From Chlorobium sp. (lineage in GTDB: Bacteria > Bacteroidota > Chlorobiia > Chlorobiales > Chlorobiaceae): a stretch of 42,758 nucleotides of DNA. The DNA lies in NCBI GenBank assembly GCA_005862285.1, contig SZXW01000009.1, forward strand, positions 42,501-85,258, in the 5' to 3' direction. The number at the start of each line of letters is the position of its first letter. Position 1 is the first letter of the stretch. A program made the translations under genes and the position numbers. Shown piece after piece: positions 9,240 to 20,040 of this stretch. The notes below the pieces were generated by a model. It had not been told where the DNA came from. It did no database searches and worked only from the letters and a program-made list of their open reading frames with translations.

Positions 9240-11371
9240 GACCTGATTTCTCAACCCTTGATATTTCCTCGCCGGCTGTTGCTCCGGAAAACGGCGTGAA
9301 ACCTTCAGTCTGGACCACGCCCGAAGGTATCGGCATAAAATCGAGTTACCGTGAAGAGGACATCGCCGGAGCACACCAGCTTGATTTCGCACCCGGCTTC
9401 GCGCCCTACATTGGAGGTCCCTACACCACGATGTACACCACCCGTCCCTGGACCATCCGCCAGTACGCCGGGTTCTCTACCGCCGAAGATTCGAACCGTT
9501 TCTACCGGCAGAATCTCGCTGCGGGCCAGAAAGGCCTGTCGGTGGCGTTCGACCTTCCGACCCACCGCGGTTACGACTCTGACCACCCGAGGGTGATCGG
9601 CGACGTCGGCAAGGCTGGCGTGGCGATCGATTCGGTCGAGGACATGAAAATCCTGTTCGACCAGATCCCGCTCGGCGACATTTCTGTATCCATGACCATG
9701 AACGGAGCGGTCCTGCCCGTCATGGCCTTCTACATCGTGGCAGCCGAAGAACAGGGCGTGACGCCTGACCATCTCAGCGGCACCATCCAGAACGATATCC
9801 TCAAGGAGTTCATGGTTCGGAACACCTACATCTATCCGCCCGAACCGTCGATGAGGATCATTGCCGACATCTTCCGCTACACCAGCGAAAAGATGCCGAA
9901 GTTCAATTCCATCAGCATCTCGGGCTACCATATGCAGGAAGCGGGCGCCACGGCTGACCTCGAGCTTGCTTTCACCCTCGCCGATGGCCTCGAGTACATC
10001 CGTACGGGATTGAAGGCCGGCCTCGATATCGATGCATTCGCTCCAAGGCTCTCCTTCTTCTGGGCGATCGGCATGAACTGCTTCATGGAAATCGCAAAAC
10101 TGCGGGCTGCCAGGATGCTCTGGGCGAAAATCGTCAAACAGTTCAATCCGAAAAGCCCTAAATCGCTCATGCTCCGCTCCCACTGCCAGACTTCAGGCTG
10201 GAGCCTGACCGAACAGGACCCGTTCAACAACATCACCCGCACCTGCCTCGAAGCGCTCGCCGCGGCGCTCGGCCATACCCAGTCGCTGCACACGAACGCG
10301 CTCGACGAGGCGATCGCACTTCCGACCGAATTTTCCGCGAGGATCGCAAGAAACACCCAGCTCTATCTGCAGGAAGAGACCGACATCACCAGAAGCATAG
10401 ACCCCTGGGCAGGCTCCTATTACATCGAGCACCTTACCCGCGAGCTCGCCGCGAAAGCGTGGAAGATCATCTGCGATATCGAAGAGGCAGGCGGCATGGT
10501 TAAAGCCATCGAACAGGGCATCCCGAAGCTGCAGATTGAAGAAGCCGCCACACGAAAGCAGGCGCGCATAGACAGCGGCGAAGACATTATCGTCGGCATC
10601 AACGGTTACCGGACCGAAAGCCGGACCGATATAGACCTGCTCGAGGTCGACAACACGAAAGTGCTCCATCAGCAGATCCAGAGGCTCCAGTCCATAAAGG
10701 CAGCGCGCAACGAAGAAGAAACCTCCCGCGCCCTGAAAGCAATCGAAGAGTGCGCGGCATCGGGGGAAGGAAACCTGCTCGAACTGGCCGTGGAAGCTGC
10801 AAGAAAAAGAGCTACCTTGGGAGAAATATCATCGGCCTGCGAAAAAACGTTCGGCCGCTACAAAGCTACGCTCAGGCTCAACACCAGTGTCTACATGTCC
10901 CAGATGCAGAATAACCAGCTCTTCATAAAGGCACAGCAGCTCGCCGATGAATTCGCAGATCTCGATGGCCGCCGGCCAAGGATCATGGTCTCGAAGGTCG
11001 GTCAGGACGGGCATGACCGCGGAGCCAAGGTTATCGCTGCCGCTTTCGCCGATATCGGTTTCGACGTCGATATCAGTCCGCTCTTCCAGACGCCCGAAGA
11101 GGTTGTCCAGCAGGCGCTCGACAACGATGTGCACGTCATCGGCGTTTCGAGCCTCGCCGCAGGCCACAAGACCCTCATCCCGAAAATCGTCGAGGGACTG
11201 AAATCAAGCGGACGGGAGGATATCCTGGTCATCGCCGGCGGCGTCATCCCCGAGAGGGATTACGAATTCCTCTATGAACACGGAGTTGCCGGTGTTTTCG
11301 GCCCCGGTACGGTCATAGCGGAAGCCGCCATAAGCATTCTCGAAAAAATGATCGCACGCCATCAGCAATGA
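9236..11371 (+). CDS. mutB: Methylmalonyl-CoA mutase, large (alpha) catalytic subunit
   Basis: The catalytic subunit of adenosylcobalamin-dependent methylmalonyl-CoA mutase, 711 residues and complete. The TIM-barrel contains the acyl-CoA-binding [33 protein letters not shown], and the [20 protein letters not shown] and [10 protein letters not shown] signatures. The C-terminal B12-binding domain has D591-G-H593-D-R-G596; H593 is the predicted cobalt ligand. The start overlaps mutA by four bases and the end overlaps meaB by four bases, so the three should be made together. In a bacterium with a reductive TCA cycle the enzyme could run in either direction. Confidence 0.97.
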   Translation: MRPDFSTLDISSPAVAPENGVKPSVWTTPEGIGIKSSYREEDIAGAHQLDFAPGFAPYIGGPYTTMYTTRPWTIRQYAGFSTAEDSNRFYRQNLAAGQKGLSVAFDLPTHRGYDSDHPRVIGDVGKAGVAIDSVEDMKILFDQIPLGDISVSMTMNGAVLPVMAFYIVAAEEQGVTPDHLSGTIQNDILKEFMVRNTYIYPPEPSMRIIADIFRYTSEKMPKFNSISISGYHMQEAGATADLELAFTLADGLEYIRTGLKAGLDIDAFAPRLSFFWAIGMNCFMEIAKLRAARMLWAKIVKQFNPKSPKSLMLRSHCQTSGWSLTEQDPFNNITRTCLEALAAALGHTQSLHTNALDEAIALPTEFSARIARNTQLYLQEETDITRSIDPWAGSYYIEHLTRELAAKAWKIICDIEEAGGMVKAIEQGIPKLQIEEAATRKQARIDSGEDIIVGINGYRTESRTDIDLLEVDNTKVLHQQIQRLQSIKAARNEEETSRALKAIEECAASGEGNLLELAVEAARKRATLGEISSACEKTFGRYKATLRLNTSVYMSQMQNNQLFIKAQQLADEFADLDGRRPRIMVSKVGQDGHDRGAKVIAAAFADIGFDVDISPLFQTPEEVVQQALDNDVHVIGVSSLAAGHKTLIPKIVEGLKSSGREDILVIAGGVIPERDYEFLYEHGVAGVFGPGTVIAEAAISILEKMIARHQQ

Positions 11372-12390
11372 GCTCAAGCGGAATGCCGCCGGGAAACACC
11401 CGACGGAGCGAACCGGACGTCGACACCATTGTCGGCGGCATTCTCGGGGGCGACAGGCTGATGCTGAGCCGGGCCATCACGCTCATCGAATCGCAGAAGC
11501 CCGAGCACCAGCAGAAAGCGCACGAGGTCCTCGACCGATGCCTGAAACACAAAACAGACTCCATCCGCATCGGCATCACCGGATCTCCCGGGGCCGGCAA
11601 AAGCACTTTCATCGAAGCACTCGGGGAGATTATCATCCGTAGCGGCCTTTCGCTTGCCGTGCTTGCCATAGACCCGAGCAGCCGCCAGACCAGAGGCAGC
11701 ATTCTCGGCGACAAGGCACGCATGGAAAAACTCTCGGGCAGAAAAGAGGCATTCATCCGCCCCACGGCATCTTCCGGGCATCTCGGGGGTTTGTCGCCTA
11801 AAACCCATGAAACCATCGTACTCTGCGAAGCAGCGGGTTATGACGTGATCATCGTCGAAACTGTCGGCGTTGGACAGTCGGAAGTCGAGGTGGACACCAT
11901 GGTGGATTTCATCCTGCTGCTCATGCTGCCGGGATCGGGTGACGAACTGCAGGGCATCAAGAGAGGGATCATGGAAATCGCAGATGCCATAGCGATCACG
12001 AAATCCGACGGTGCCCAGGAAGGAATTGCCGCACTGTCGAAAACCGAATTCGAAGCTGCTCTCAGGATGCTTCCGGCAAAATATCCATTCTGGCACCGCC
12101 AGGTTTTTCTCACCTCGGCACTAACAGAGAAAGGGATCACAGAGGTCTGGGAAAATATTTCCGATTTCATCAGGGAAATCCGGAATAAAGGCATGTTCGA
12201 GGAAAAACGGAGGGAACAGCTCAAATCTCTGCTGTACCGCGTTCTCGAAGAGATGCTGAAAAAAGAGTTTTTCACCCATCCCGAAGTTACGCGCCTGAAA
12301 GAAGATGTCGAACATCAGGTTCTTTCCGCCGAACTCAGTCCGTTCAGCGGGGCGGAGACCCTGATGAAAGCGTTCACTCGTCTCCGATAA
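11368..12390 (+). CDS. meaB: MeaB/ArgK-family G-protein chaperone of methylmalonyl-CoA mutase
   Basis: MeaB-type GTPases gate cobalamin loading and protect methylmalonyl-CoA mutase. The 340-residue protein has Walker [10 protein letters not shown] (72-80), the family's [21 protein letters not shown], the switch-III-like [27 protein letters not shown], and the base-recognition segment AIAITKSDG. The ATG overlaps the mutB stop (ATGA). Its last 17 bases overlap the convergent uspA gene tail-to-tail, leaving no room for an ordinary intergenic terminator. The older 'ArgK arginine/ornithine transport kinase' label does not fit this context. Confidence 0.95.
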   Translation: MSSSGMPPGNTRRSEPDVDTIVGGILGGDRLMLSRAITLIESQKPEHQQKAHEVLDRCLKHKTDSIRIGITGSPGAGKSTFIEALGEIIIRSGLSLAVLAIDPSSRQTRGSILGDKARMEKLSGRKEAFIRPTASSGHLGGLSPKTHETIVLCEAAGYDVIIVETVGVGQSEVEVDTMVDFILLLMLPGSGDELQGIKRGIMEIADAIAITKSDGAQEGIAALSKTEFEAALRMLPAKYPFWHRQVFLTSALTEKGITEVWENISDFIREIRNKGMFEEKRREQLKSLLYRVLEEMLKKEFFTHPEVTRLKEDVEHQVLSAELSPFSGAETLMKAFTRLR

Positions 12391-12832
12391 ACTCCTTTTC
12401 CTCCGCTTTCACGGTAAGCACCGGACAATTCGCTTTCCTGACCACGGTTTCTGCGACACTGCCCATGATAAGCCTGCTCAGTCCTTTCTTTCCGTGAGAA
12501 CCCATGATCACAAGGTTTACATCGAGCTTTTCAATTCTGTCAAGGATCACATCGGCCGGATTGCCGATTTCGACACCGCACTCAGCCTTGATATTGTCCT
12601 TTTTGAACCCTTCGAGGATTTCTCGCAGGTCGTCGCTTGCGGCTTTTTCGAGTTCCTCCTCGAGCGGCACGTAGTTGAGCGTGATATCGACTGCCATCGG
12701 CCTCGGCTCCACGATATTGAGCAGATAAACCGATGCATGCATGTTCAAAGCGAACTCTTTTGCATACCTGATGGCATTGCGGGATGCGTCGGAAAAATCG
12801 ACGGGACAGAGAATGGTCTTGATCTTGATCAT
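12374..12832 (-). CDS. Universal stress protein, UspA family (ATP-binding type)
   Basis: A 152-residue single Usp domain. It opens with KTILCPVDFSDASRNAIRYA and ends with the nucleotide-binding G-2x-G-9x-G(S/T) signature in GSHGKKGLSRLIMGSVAETV followed by CPVLTV. This places it in the ATP-binding UspFG/MJ0577-like group rather than the UspA subgroup that does not bind ATP. It follows the SPFH gene by 12 bases on the same strand, suggesting one transcript and a link to membrane stress (inference). The 3' ends of uspA and meaB overlap by 17 bases. Confidence 0.93.
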   Translation of the reverse strand: MIKIKTILCPVDFSDASRNAIRYAKEFALNMHASVYLLNIVEPRPMAVDITLNYVPLEEELEKAASDDLREILEGFKKDNIKAECGVEIGNPADVILDRIEKLDVNLVIMGSHGKKGLSRLIMGSVAETVVRKANCPVLTVKAEEKEFIGDE

Positions 12833-12844
12833 GGCTGCATAGGT

Positions 12845-13615
12845 TTAGATTGCCTTTGAAGAAGACGACTGCATGTGTTCGAAAAACGGTTTGAACAGAT
12901 CCATGGGAATCGGGAAAACCGTGGTTGAATTATTTTCCGCAGCTATTTCCTTGAGCGTCTGGAGATACCGAAGCTGCAGGGCGGCCGGTGTCCCCGATAT
13001 GATCGCGGCGGCATCGGCAAGCTTCTGCGCAGCCTGGAACTCCCCTTCCGCATTGATGATGACCGAACGGCGTTCCCGTTCCGCCTCGGCCTGCTTTGCC
13101 ATGGCGCGCCGCATTCCCTCTGGAAGGTCGATCTCCTTCACCTCGACTTTGCTGACCTTGACGCCCCACGGCTCGGTTTCCTTGTCGAGAATACCCTGGA
13201 TACGGTCATTGATCTCGTCCCGTTCAGCAAGGAGATTATCGAGCTCACCCTGTCCGCAGACGCTGCGGAGCGTTGTCTGCGCAAGCTGCGATGTAGCGAA
13301 ATGGAAATCGGCCACATCGACGATTGCCCTGACAGGATCGAGAACCCTGAAGTATACTACGGCGCTCACCTTTACCGAGACGTTGTCACGTGTGATGATA
13401 TCCTGTGAAGGTACATCGAGCGTCACCGTCCGGAGGTCGACCTTGATCATCCTGTCTATCCCGGGAAGCAGAATGATCATACCGGGCCCTTTCGCCTGGA
13501 TGACCCGGCCGAGCCGGAAAATCACTCCCCGTTCGTACTCCCTCAGTATCTTGATCGTATAGTACAGGAAAACCGCAACAAGGATAAACGGAACCATCAG
13601 ATTATATGCCAGCAT
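12845..13615 (-). CDS. SPFH/stomatin-like membrane protein (slipin)
   Basis: A 256-residue stomatin/prohibitin-family protein. One hydrophobic anchor ([19 protein letters not shown]) leads into the conserved [33 protein letters not shown] and the coiled-coil segment with [19 protein letters not shown]. Slipins oligomerise on the inner membrane and scaffold proteases and channels. The frame extends upstream to 13681, but family alignment favours the ATG at 13615, directly before the anchor. Most bacterial slipins pair with an NfeD-type partner; none is seen, and the downstream gene is uspA instead. Confidence 0.92.
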   Translation of the reverse strand: MLAYNLMVPFILVAVFLYYTIKILREYERGVIFRLGRVIQAKGPGMIILLPGIDRMIKVDLRTVTLDVPSQDIITRDNVSVKVSAVVYFRVLDPVRAIVDVADFHFATSQLAQTTLRSVCGQGELDNLLAERDEINDRIQGILDKETEPWGVKVSKVEVKEIDLPEGMRRAMAKQAEAERERRSVIINAEGEFQAAQKLADAAAIISGTPAALQLRYLQTLKEIAAENNSTTVFPIPMDLFKPFFEHMQSSSSKAI

Positions 13616-13971
13616 AGTTCTACTTTTTTTAATCCCTAAGTTATCAAATCCTCTACGCTGCAACGCCGAGGTTCTCCGCATGAAGGAAAATCTGCCGGCC
13701 GATCATACATAAGGGGACCTCTTTTTACTGTCAATGATCCGTTGCATTGCCGACTACATCCATTCACTTCAATAATAGCTTACATATCGTGAATCTCAAA
13801 AAAAATCTCCGTTTTCAAAACTGCTCGCGGCCATCGAACCCTCTTGCCTGAATACGATTTAGTAACTATTTTTATCCAAGAAACTTATGCATCTTGCTTA
13901 TTGTTGTCTTAATTCGTGAAAACATCAAGTACTGACAAGTTGCTTACGTAAACGATAATCCGAAAAGAACC
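13616..13971. other. Divergent intergenic region, AT-rich
   Basis: A 356-base gap between the divergent slipin and zinc-peptidase genes, so it must hold promoters in both directions. The first 66 bases are an open N-terminal extension of the slipin frame that I judge untranslated. No tRNA, strong hairpin, repeat or SD-led small ORF stands out. Candidate promoter hexamers are too weak to assign. Confidence 0.5.
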
Positions 13972-14661
13972 ATGTATTTTGATCCATTGTATTTTGTTTT
14001 TGCCGCACCTCCGATGCTTCTCGGCCTCTGGGCACAGTTCAAGGTAAAGTCGGCATTCAATAAATATTCCCAGGTGCCGACCCAGTCAGGCATCAATGGC
14101 GCGGAAGCCGCGCGCCGGATCCTTCAGCGCGGAGGGATAGGCAATGTCACCGTCGAACCGGTTGAAGGAATGCTCTCCGACCATTACGATCCCCGCACCA
14201 AAGCCCTTCGTCTCAGTGAAGCGGTCTACAGCCAGCGCAGTATCGCATCTGTAGGCGTCGCGGCTCATGAAGCGGGACACGCTCTCCAGGACAAATCCGG
14301 TTATATGCCGCTGCAGCTGCGTGCGGTCATGGTCCCTACAGTTTCCATCGGCAGCAACCTCGGTCCGATCCTGTTCATGGCCGGCATGTTCCTGGCCGGG
14401 TCAATCGGCACCACGCTCGCATGGGCAGGTATACTGCTGTTCGCGGCAGTCGCCCTTTTTGCGCTTGTAACGCTGCCCGTGGAATTCAACGCAAGCAACA
14501 GGGCAAAAGAGCTGCTGGTTTCCCAGGGTATTGTATCGAGTTCGGAAATGAAAGGTGTCAACGCCGTTCTCGATGCCGCGGCACTGACCTATGTCGCTGC
14601 TGCCGCTCAGGCTATCATGCAGCTTCTGTATTTTCTGAATGTCATGAACAGAAGGGATTGA
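13972..14661 (+). CDS. Membrane zinc metallopeptidase, YugP family
   Basis: A 229-residue protein of the neutral zinc metallopeptidase family (YugP-like, Peptidase_Zn_2). It has an N-terminal hydrophobic segment (LYFVFAAPPMLLGLWAQF), the zinc-binding HExxH within VAAHEAGHALQ (H99, E100, H103), and two or three further membrane segments (residues about 118-165 and near the C-terminus). The ERxxE-like third ligand region lies in VEFNASNRAKELL. An AAAAGAA precedes the ATG. Its substrate is unknown; the family is membrane-embedded and may act in protein turnover. Confidence 0.88.
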   Translation: MYFDPLYFVFAAPPMLLGLWAQFKVKSAFNKYSQVPTQSGINGAEAARRILQRGGIGNVTVEPVEGMLSDHYDPRTKALRLSEAVYSQRSIASVGVAAHEAGHALQDKSGYMPLQLRAVMVPTVSIGSNLGPILFMAGMFLAGSIGTTLAWAGILLFAAVALFALVTLPVEFNASNRAKELLVSQGIVSSSEMKGVNAVLDAAALTYVAAAAQAIMQLLYFLNVMNRRD

Positions 14662-14745
14662 AAACCCGTGGAAAGGATGCGGCTCCAGTTCCCTTTTTTT
14701 ATGCTGTTGGAGGTATGACCGTTTGAAACAGGCCGGGTAGAGTCA

Positions 14746-16296
14746 ATGCCCTCATTCGTTCAGGAGTGGTTTTTTTTAAGTTTTCCATCAATCAATCCTA
14801 TCGTACCCTTGAAAAACAGTTTCAGAAAAAAACCGCTTGCACTTCTCATCGAAGAGATGAAAAGCGAACACCGGCTGAACAGGGTCCTCGGGCCTTTAGC
14901 TCTCACCAGCCTCGGCATCGGCGCTATCATCGGCACCGGCATTTTCGTGCTTATCGGTGTGGCCGCCCATGACAAGGCCGGTCCGGCCGTCACCCTCTCC
15001 TTTGCCATAGCTGGCCTGGCCTGTATTTTCGCAGCGCTCTGCTATGCTGAATTCGCTTCGATGGTTCCGGTAGCAGGTTCTGCCTACACCTATGCCTATG
15101 CAACCCTCGGTGAGCTCTTCGCGTGGATAATAGGCTGGGACCTCATCCTCGAGTATGGTATTGCTTCTGCCTCGGTTGCCCACGGCTGGTCGCACTATTT
15201 CCAGGATTTCATAGGGATTTTCGGGCTCGGTATCCCGTTTGTTTTCACCAAGGCGCCTATCGACTTCGACCCGTCGACAGGTGTAATGAGCATGACCGGT
15301 GCATGGCTCGACCTTCCTGCAGTTGCAATAGCCTTAATCGTAACCACAGTGCTTGTCAAGGGTATCAAGGAGAGCGCAGGCTTCAATGCAGGCATGGTGA
15401 TCGTAAAAGTCGCGATAGTGCTGCTGGTCATTTTCCTCGGGGCCATGTATGTGAAGCCTGAAAACTGGCTGCCTTTTGCCCCGTTCGGCTATTCTGGCAT
15501 CAGTTTGTTCGGGCATACGATCGCAGGTGATACCGGCGCACAGGGAGCCCCTGTAGGAGTGCTTGCCGGAGCGGCGATGATCTTTTACGCCTATATCGGC
15601 TTCGATTCAATATCGACCCATGCCGAAGAGGCTAAGGATCCGAACAGGACTGTTCCTTTCGCAATCATAGCTTCGCTGCTCATCTGCACAGTGCTTTACA
15701 TCGCAGTCGCAGCGGTCATCACCGGCATGCTGCCCTACAACCAGATCAATATCGACGCCCCTGTCTCGAACGCCTTCAAGCAGGTTGGCATCGGCTGGGC
15801 GCAGTTCGTCATCTCGCTCGGAGCAATCACCGGCATCACCTCCGTTCTGCTCGTCCTGATGCTCAGCCAGCCGAGGATCTTTCTTGCGATGGCCCGGGAC
15901 GGGCTTCTGCCGAAGTCCTTTTTCGGCGCTGTGCATGAAAAATTCAGAACGCCATGGAAATCGACCATCATGACCGGCTTCTTCGTAGCCCTGCTCAGCG
16001 CCGCATTACCATTGAGACTGCTTGCCGAACTCGTAAATATCGGTACCCTATTCGCTTTTGTCATCGTTTGCGGAGCAGTGCTCATCATGAGAAAATCGCA
16101 CCCCGATGTCGAACGCCCTTTCAAAGTACCGCTTGTACCGTTTGTTCCGGTCATGGGTATACTGACCTGCCTCGTCCTGATGTTTTCCCTCCCTGCGGAA
16201 AACTGGTACCGGCTTGTCGTCTGGCTCATCATCGGCCTGCTGATTTATATTTTTTATGGACGTAAACACAGCATCCTGAACCATACGGAAAAATAA
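14746..16296 (+). CDS. APC-superfamily amino-acid permease (cationic amino-acid transporter type)
   Basis: A polytopic membrane transporter of up to 516 residues with about 12 predicted hydrophobic segments. The signature GIGAIIGTGIFVLIGVAAHDKAGPA in the first membrane segment and AYTYAYATLGE/GWDLILEYGIASASVA place it in the CAT-like branch with YfnA. FYAYIGFDSISTHAEEAKDPNR is the conserved substrate-pathway helix. The ATG at 14746 adds 21 residues before the usual family start; a TTG at 14809 (LKNSFRKKPL) is an alternative. Neither has a strong SD. Substrate not determinable; its neighbours give no hint. Confidence 0.92.
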   Translation: MPSFVQEWFFLSFPSINPIVPLKNSFRKKPLALLIEEMKSEHRLNRVLGPLALTSLGIGAIIGTGIFVLIGVAAHDKAGPAVTLSFAIAGLACIFAALCYAEFASMVPVAGSAYTYAYATLGELFAWIIGWDLILEYGIASASVAHGWSHYFQDFIGIFGLGIPFVFTKAPIDFDPSTGVMSMTGAWLDLPAVAIALIVTTVLVKGIKESAGFNAGMVIVKVAIVLLVIFLGAMYVKPENWLPFAPFGYSGISLFGHTIAGDTGAQGAPVGVLAGAAMIFYAYIGFDSISTHAEEAKDPNRTVPFAIIASLLICTVLYIAVAAVITGMLPYNQINIDAPVSNAFKQVGIGWAQFVISLGAITGITSVLLVLMLSQPRIFLAMARDGLLPKSFFGAVHEKFRTPWKSTIMTGFFVALLSAALPLRLLAELVNIGTLFAFVIVCGAVLIMRKSHPDVERPFKVPLVPFVPVMGILTCLVLMFSLPAENWYRLVVWLIIGLLIYIFYGRKHSILNHTEK

Positions 16297-16304
16297 AAAG
16301 GGGC

Positions 16305-17003
16305 ATGGAAAGCAAGGTCTTCATTATCACCGGAGCATCGTCCGGCATAGGAGAAGCCACGGCAAGACGCGCCTCCGAAGCGGGCTACAGGGTAGTGCTC
16401 GCAGCACGCTCCTCAAAGAAGCTGAAACACCTTGAAGAAGAGTTTGGAGAGGAACGTGCATTTGCCGTCACCTGTGATGTCGCCGACTGGAAGTCCCAGC
16501 AGAACATGCTGAAAAAGGCCCTCGATCGTTTCGGAAGGGCCGACGTGGTATTCGCCAACGCCGGTTTTTCCAATGGATCTCCATTCTACGGGGGTGCAGA
16601 CAAACCGGACGAGTGGCGGGAAATGGTGCTCACGAATGTTTTCGGAGCCTTTACAACGGCCCGCCTCACGTTGCCCGAACTGGTAAGAACATCCGGCCAT
16701 TTTCTGATTACCGGGTCTGTCGTCGGGCATGTGACATCAATCAGGAATCTCTATTCAGCAACGAAATGGGCTGTGACCGGCATGGCCCATGCCATCCGCA
16801 ATGAAATGGCTGGCATGGGAGTCCGAGTCACGCTTGTCGAACCCGGTGTTGTCGATACGCAGTTCTGGCAGCACCTCCAGAAACCCGGCACACCGGAACT
16901 GCTGCCCGACGATATAGCCCGGGCAGTCATGTTCGCGGTAAGCCAGCCTCCCCATGTCGATGTGAACGATATCCTTATACGCCCTGCAGGCCAGCCACAC
17001 TGA
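16305..17003 (+). CDS. Short-chain dehydrogenase/reductase (SDR)
   Basis: A 232-residue classical SDR that would use NAD(P) to oxidise or reduce an unknown substrate. It has the cofactor motif TGASSGIG (9-16), NAG at 85-87, and the catalytic set N111, S138, Y150 and K154 (YSATK). A basic residue after the second strand (AARSSKK) suggests NADP(H). The C-terminal VEPGVVDTQFW is typical of the YdfG-like group. It follows the permease by 8 bases and is probably cotranscribed with it. Confidence 0.93.
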   Translation: MESKVFIITGASSGIGEATARRASEAGYRVVLAARSSKKLKHLEEEFGEERAFAVTCDVADWKSQQNMLKKALDRFGRADVVFANAGFSNGSPFYGGADKPDEWREMVLTNVFGAFTTARLTLPELVRTSGHFLITGSVVGHVTSIRNLYSATKWAVTGMAHAIRNEMAGMGVRVTLVEPGVVDTQFWQHLQKPGTPELLPDDIARAVMFAVSQPPHVDVNDILIRPAGQPH

Positions 17004-17082
17004 GAACACCTCTGCGAACAAACATAAACCGTTTTGATCATAACCGTTGTATATTGCAGGAACAGGGAAGAAGTGAATCATC

Positions 17083-17937
17083 ATGGCAGTACAGGACAGG
17101 TACATAACGCTCGGCGGGCACAGGCACCGTTATATCGAAAAGGGCGGTTCTGAGCACACCATGCTGCTCATTCACGGCATCTCTTCATCGCTTGATTTCT
17201 ATGAACAGGTCATTCCGCTGCTCTCGCAATCGTTCAGAGTGATAGCGGTAGATCTGCTCGGCTTCGGACTGTCGGAAAAACCTCATGGAAAAGATTACTC
17301 TCTGAAACTCTATGCTTCCCTTATCCAGGAATTCCTCGATAAAACCGGCAGCCTCGGCGAGAAGCTCTATGCTACAGGCCATTCGATGGGCGGCAAATAC
17401 CTGCTCGCCTCGGCCCTTCTCAATCCCGGGACTTACAGCCGCCTCGTGCTGAGCAACACCGACGGGTTCCTCCACGTCCCTTCGTTCGTCAGGGGGATGA
17501 GCCTTCCCGGCGTCCGCAGCATGCTGAAAAAAATCGTTACAACGGAAAATGTTTCCGCAAAAATGCTCGATTCGGCATTCCACGACAAGAAAAAGGTGAA
17601 CGAGGAATCCTACCGTAAAATCCTCGAAATCGCGAGGGATCCCGATGCTTTCGATACGGTCATGGCTCTGAACAGGAACCTGAAGAAGCTCGACCTTAAC
17701 CGGACAGGCCTTCGCAAGAGGCTCGGAGAAATTACGGTGCCGGTTCTCGTGATCTGGGGCGAAAATGACCGTTACCTTTCACCATCCCTCGCTCGGTCGG
17801 TACTTGCTGAAATACCTTCTTCGAAACTCGTGATGTTCGAAAAGTGCGGTCATTCCCCCATGCTCGAATATCCGGAAAAATTCACGAAGACCGTTACCGA
17901 TTTTATCCTTTCCGAACCATACTCCCATGAGAGATAA
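17083..17937 (+). CDS. Alpha/beta-fold hydrolase
   Basis: A 284-residue single-domain alpha/beta hydrolase with a full triad: S101 in the nucleophile elbow GHSMGG, D229 in WGENDRYL and H257 in CGHSPML. The oxyanion HGISSS segment (31-36) and the [12 protein letters not shown] strand are typical of the MhpC/BioH-like group. No signal peptide is seen, so it should be cytoplasmic. Its stop codon shares one base with the tmk start (TAATG), implying coupling, although a functional link to dTMP synthesis is not obvious. The substrate is unknown. Confidence 0.9.
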   Translation: MAVQDRYITLGGHRHRYIEKGGSEHTMLLIHGISSSLDFYEQVIPLLSQSFRVIAVDLLGFGLSEKPHGKDYSLKLYASLIQEFLDKTGSLGEKLYATGHSMGGKYLLASALLNPGTYSRLVLSNTDGFLHVPSFVRGMSLPGVRSMLKKIVTTENVSAKMLDSAFHDKKKVNEESYRKILEIARDPDAFDTVMALNRNLKKLDLNRTGLRKRLGEITVPVLVIWGENDRYLSPSLARSVLAEIPSSKLVMFEKCGHSPMLEYPEKFTKTVTDFILSEPYSHER

Positions 17938-18593
17938 TGCTGATAACCTTTGAAGGCATCGATGGAGCAGGGAAATCGACCCAGATAACAAAGCTGATCG
18001 GCTGGCTTGAAAGAAAAGGAGTTGAAACTATATCGCTGAGGGAACCGGGCGGTACAGATGCCGCCGAAAAAATCCGCCGGATTCTACTTGACAGCGGCGG
18101 GAAAATCACACCCGTCGGTGAGCTTCTCCTCTTCTCCGCAAGCCGTGCGGAACTGGTCCAGCAGGTAATCATACCGGCACTTGAATCAGGAAAGACGGTT
18201 ATACTCGATCGGTTCTACGACTCCACGACAGCATACCAGGGATATGGAAGAGGTCTCGATCTCGATATGCTCCGTTCCATCATTACGATTTCTACCTGCG
18301 GCATTGTGCCGGATGTCACCGTCTTCCTCGATCTTGATCCCGAAACGGCGCTGAGAAGAAAATTTTCTGAAAAATCGATACCGATTGCATTTGACAGCGA
18401 TGAACTTGACCGGATGGAACGATCCGGGCTCGAATTTTACCGGAAGGTGCACCAGGGGTATCTCGAAACCATAAAGCAGAATGAAAGCCGCTTTGTAACG
18501 ATTGATGCAAAAGAGCCTGCCGATATTATTCACAATAAAGTTAAGGAAATTATCATGCATCGGTTCCCGTTTTCACCGGTAATTGAGCAGTGA
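17937..18593 (+). CDS. tmk: Thymidylate kinase
   Basis: Phosphorylates dTMP to dTDP with ATP. The 218-residue protein has the P-loop [11 protein letters not shown] near the N-terminus, the substrate-binding [14 protein letters not shown], the [15 protein letters not shown] (DRX) motif and a LID-like stretch before the C-terminal helices. The length is normal. Translation starts at the ATG that overlaps the preceding stop by one base. Confidence 0.97.
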   Translation: MLITFEGIDGAGKSTQITKLIGWLERKGVETISLREPGGTDAAEKIRRILLDSGGKITPVGELLLFSASRAELVQQVIIPALESGKTVILDRFYDSTTAYQGYGRGLDLDMLRSIITISTCGIVPDVTVFLDLDPETALRRKFSEKSIPIAFDSDELDRMERSGLEFYRKVHQGYLETIKQNESRFVTIDAKEPADIIHNKVKEIIMHRFPFSPVIEQ

Positions 18594-18716
18594 ATTCAAA
18601 AACTTTCCACGCAAGAAGAAACATGTTATTGCCTAATAGTTACGATACTGTTAATAATTAAAGTTCGATAAAGCTTTTGCAAAGATTTTGCTTAAATTAA
18701 AGGTCATATTACATCA

Positions 18717-20003
18717 TTGACACTTCCTGACACGCTGCGCATGCATGAAACAATTCTGAGAGAACACGAACTGATTACTTGTACAGCACCGATTACGCTG
18801 CAGGATATAAGGACCCTGAAGGAACTCTACCAGCTCAAGGCGGAAACACGTGAGCTCAGGGAACCTGTCGTGAAAAATATCATCAAACAGCGTACTGTCG
18901 GCCAGTCATGCATCGAATCCCTGAAGAACGCATTGTATTCGCTCGAGACGATATACATCGATGACGACACGGGCCACAGGTTGCTCAGGCTGGACGGGAA
19001 GAAGCAGATCGAGGTCGACCTGACCTATGAAATCAGAGAGCTCCAGAAAGACATTTACTATCTCGAATACGGCGAGGACAAGTTCATCGACTATCTGGCC
19101 AAATTTATCCCGGATTTCCGTTCTTACGTCAATACGGGCCTGAACATGCTCAGGGGAAAACACTTCAATGCTTTCATCACAGACCGGGACGGAACAACGA
19201 ACAACTACTGCGGACGGTACCGTTCATCGATACAGCCGATTTACAATTCGGTTTTTCTGACCCGTTTTGCGAAAAACTGCTGCAGGTACCCGATCATCAT
19301 CACATCCGCTCCGTTGAAAGACTTCGGAATACTCAACCTGTCGATCAACCCGAACAACACATTTGTCTATGCCGGTTCCAAAGGAAGGGAATTCATCGAC
19401 CTGAATGAGGAGTTCCACAGTTTTCCAATCGATGAAAACAAACAGAAACTGATTCGCCTGCTCAACAACCGGATGCTTGTTCTGCTTCAGGACCCGAATT
19501 TCGAAAAGTTCAATTTCATCGGATCGGCAATGCAGATCAAGTTCGGTCAGACCACCATAGCCCGGCAGGATATCACCCGCTCCATCAAGGACGAGGAATC
19601 CCGTGCATTCCTCGAAAAGGTGAAAAGCATTGTCCGCGAAATTGATCCGAGCGGCAGGAATTTCAGGATCGAGGATACCGGCCTCGACATTGAAATCATC
19701 CTTACCATCGATGTGAAATCAGGGGAGTCGACCATCAAGGATTTCGACAAGGGAGACGGTCTTTCGTTCATCAGCAGCAAACTCGGCCTGCAGCGGTCAT
19801 GCGGCCCCAATCTTGTCTGCGGAGATACACCTTCCGATATTCCGATGCTGAAAAAAGCCATGGAAATGTTCGATGACGTATGGACAATTTTCGTTACAAG
19901 GGACGAAAAACTCAAAAAACAGGTCGAGGATATCTGCCCGAACAATTACACCGTTCCCTACCCCGATATTCTGCTGACCATACTCGGACTGCTCTCATTA
20001 TGA
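18717..20003 (+). CDS. HAD-family phosphatase, trehalose-6-phosphate phosphatase-like
   Basis: A 428-residue protein with a helical N-terminal region (about 150 residues, no recognised domain) followed by a HAD phosphatase domain. That domain has nucleophile motif I FITDRDGT, motif II IIITSAP, and motifs III/IV in FDKGDGLSF and [11 protein letters not shown]. The general form is that of trehalose-phosphatase-type HAD enzymes with a cap domain; sucrose- or mannosylglycerate-phosphate phosphatases are alternatives. The track start is TTG at 18717; an ATG at 18741 ([10 protein letters not shown]) is a plausible alternative, and an AAAGG lies 12 bases before the TTG. It is 37 bases upstream of the GH65 fusion gene, so the pair probably handles trehalose or a related disaccharide. 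Confidence 0.72.
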   Translation: MTLPDTLRMHETILREHELITCTAPITLQDIRTLKELYQLKAETRELREPVVKNIIKQRTVGQSCIESLKNALYSLETIYIDDDTGHRLLRLDGKKQIEVDLTYEIRELQKDIYYLEYGEDKFIDYLAKFIPDFRSYVNTGLNMLRGKHFNAFITDRDGTTNNYCGRYRSSIQPIYNSVFLTRFAKNCCRYPIIITSAPLKDFGILNLSINPNNTFVYAGSKGREFIDLNEEFHSFPIDENKQKLIRLLNNRMLVLLQDPNFEKFNFIGSAMQIKFGQTTIARQDITRSIKDEESRAFLEKVKSIVREIDPSGRNFRIEDTGLDIEIILTIDVKSGESTIKDFDKGDGLSFISSKLGLQRSCGPNLVCGDTPSDIPMLKKAMEMFDDVWTIFVTRDEKLKKQVEDICPNNYTVPYPDILLTILGLLSL

Positions 20004-20040
20004 CACAAATTTACTTTCTTACAATCTCTCAATTACCGAT

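Noticed and set aside
9305-10183. 292-codon minus-strand frame opposite mutB
   Set aside because: Composition (His/Arg/Val/Asp-rich, no domain) is that of an antisense shadow of the conserved mutase.
11368-12390. ArgK arginine/ornithine transport kinase
   Set aside because: The operon with mutA-mutB and the MeaB sequence signatures make mutase chaperone the right call.
14715-14726. GGAGGT-led three-codon ORF (ATG ACC GTT TGA) before the permease
   Set aside because: Too short to distinguish from chance and with no attenuator-like hairpins.
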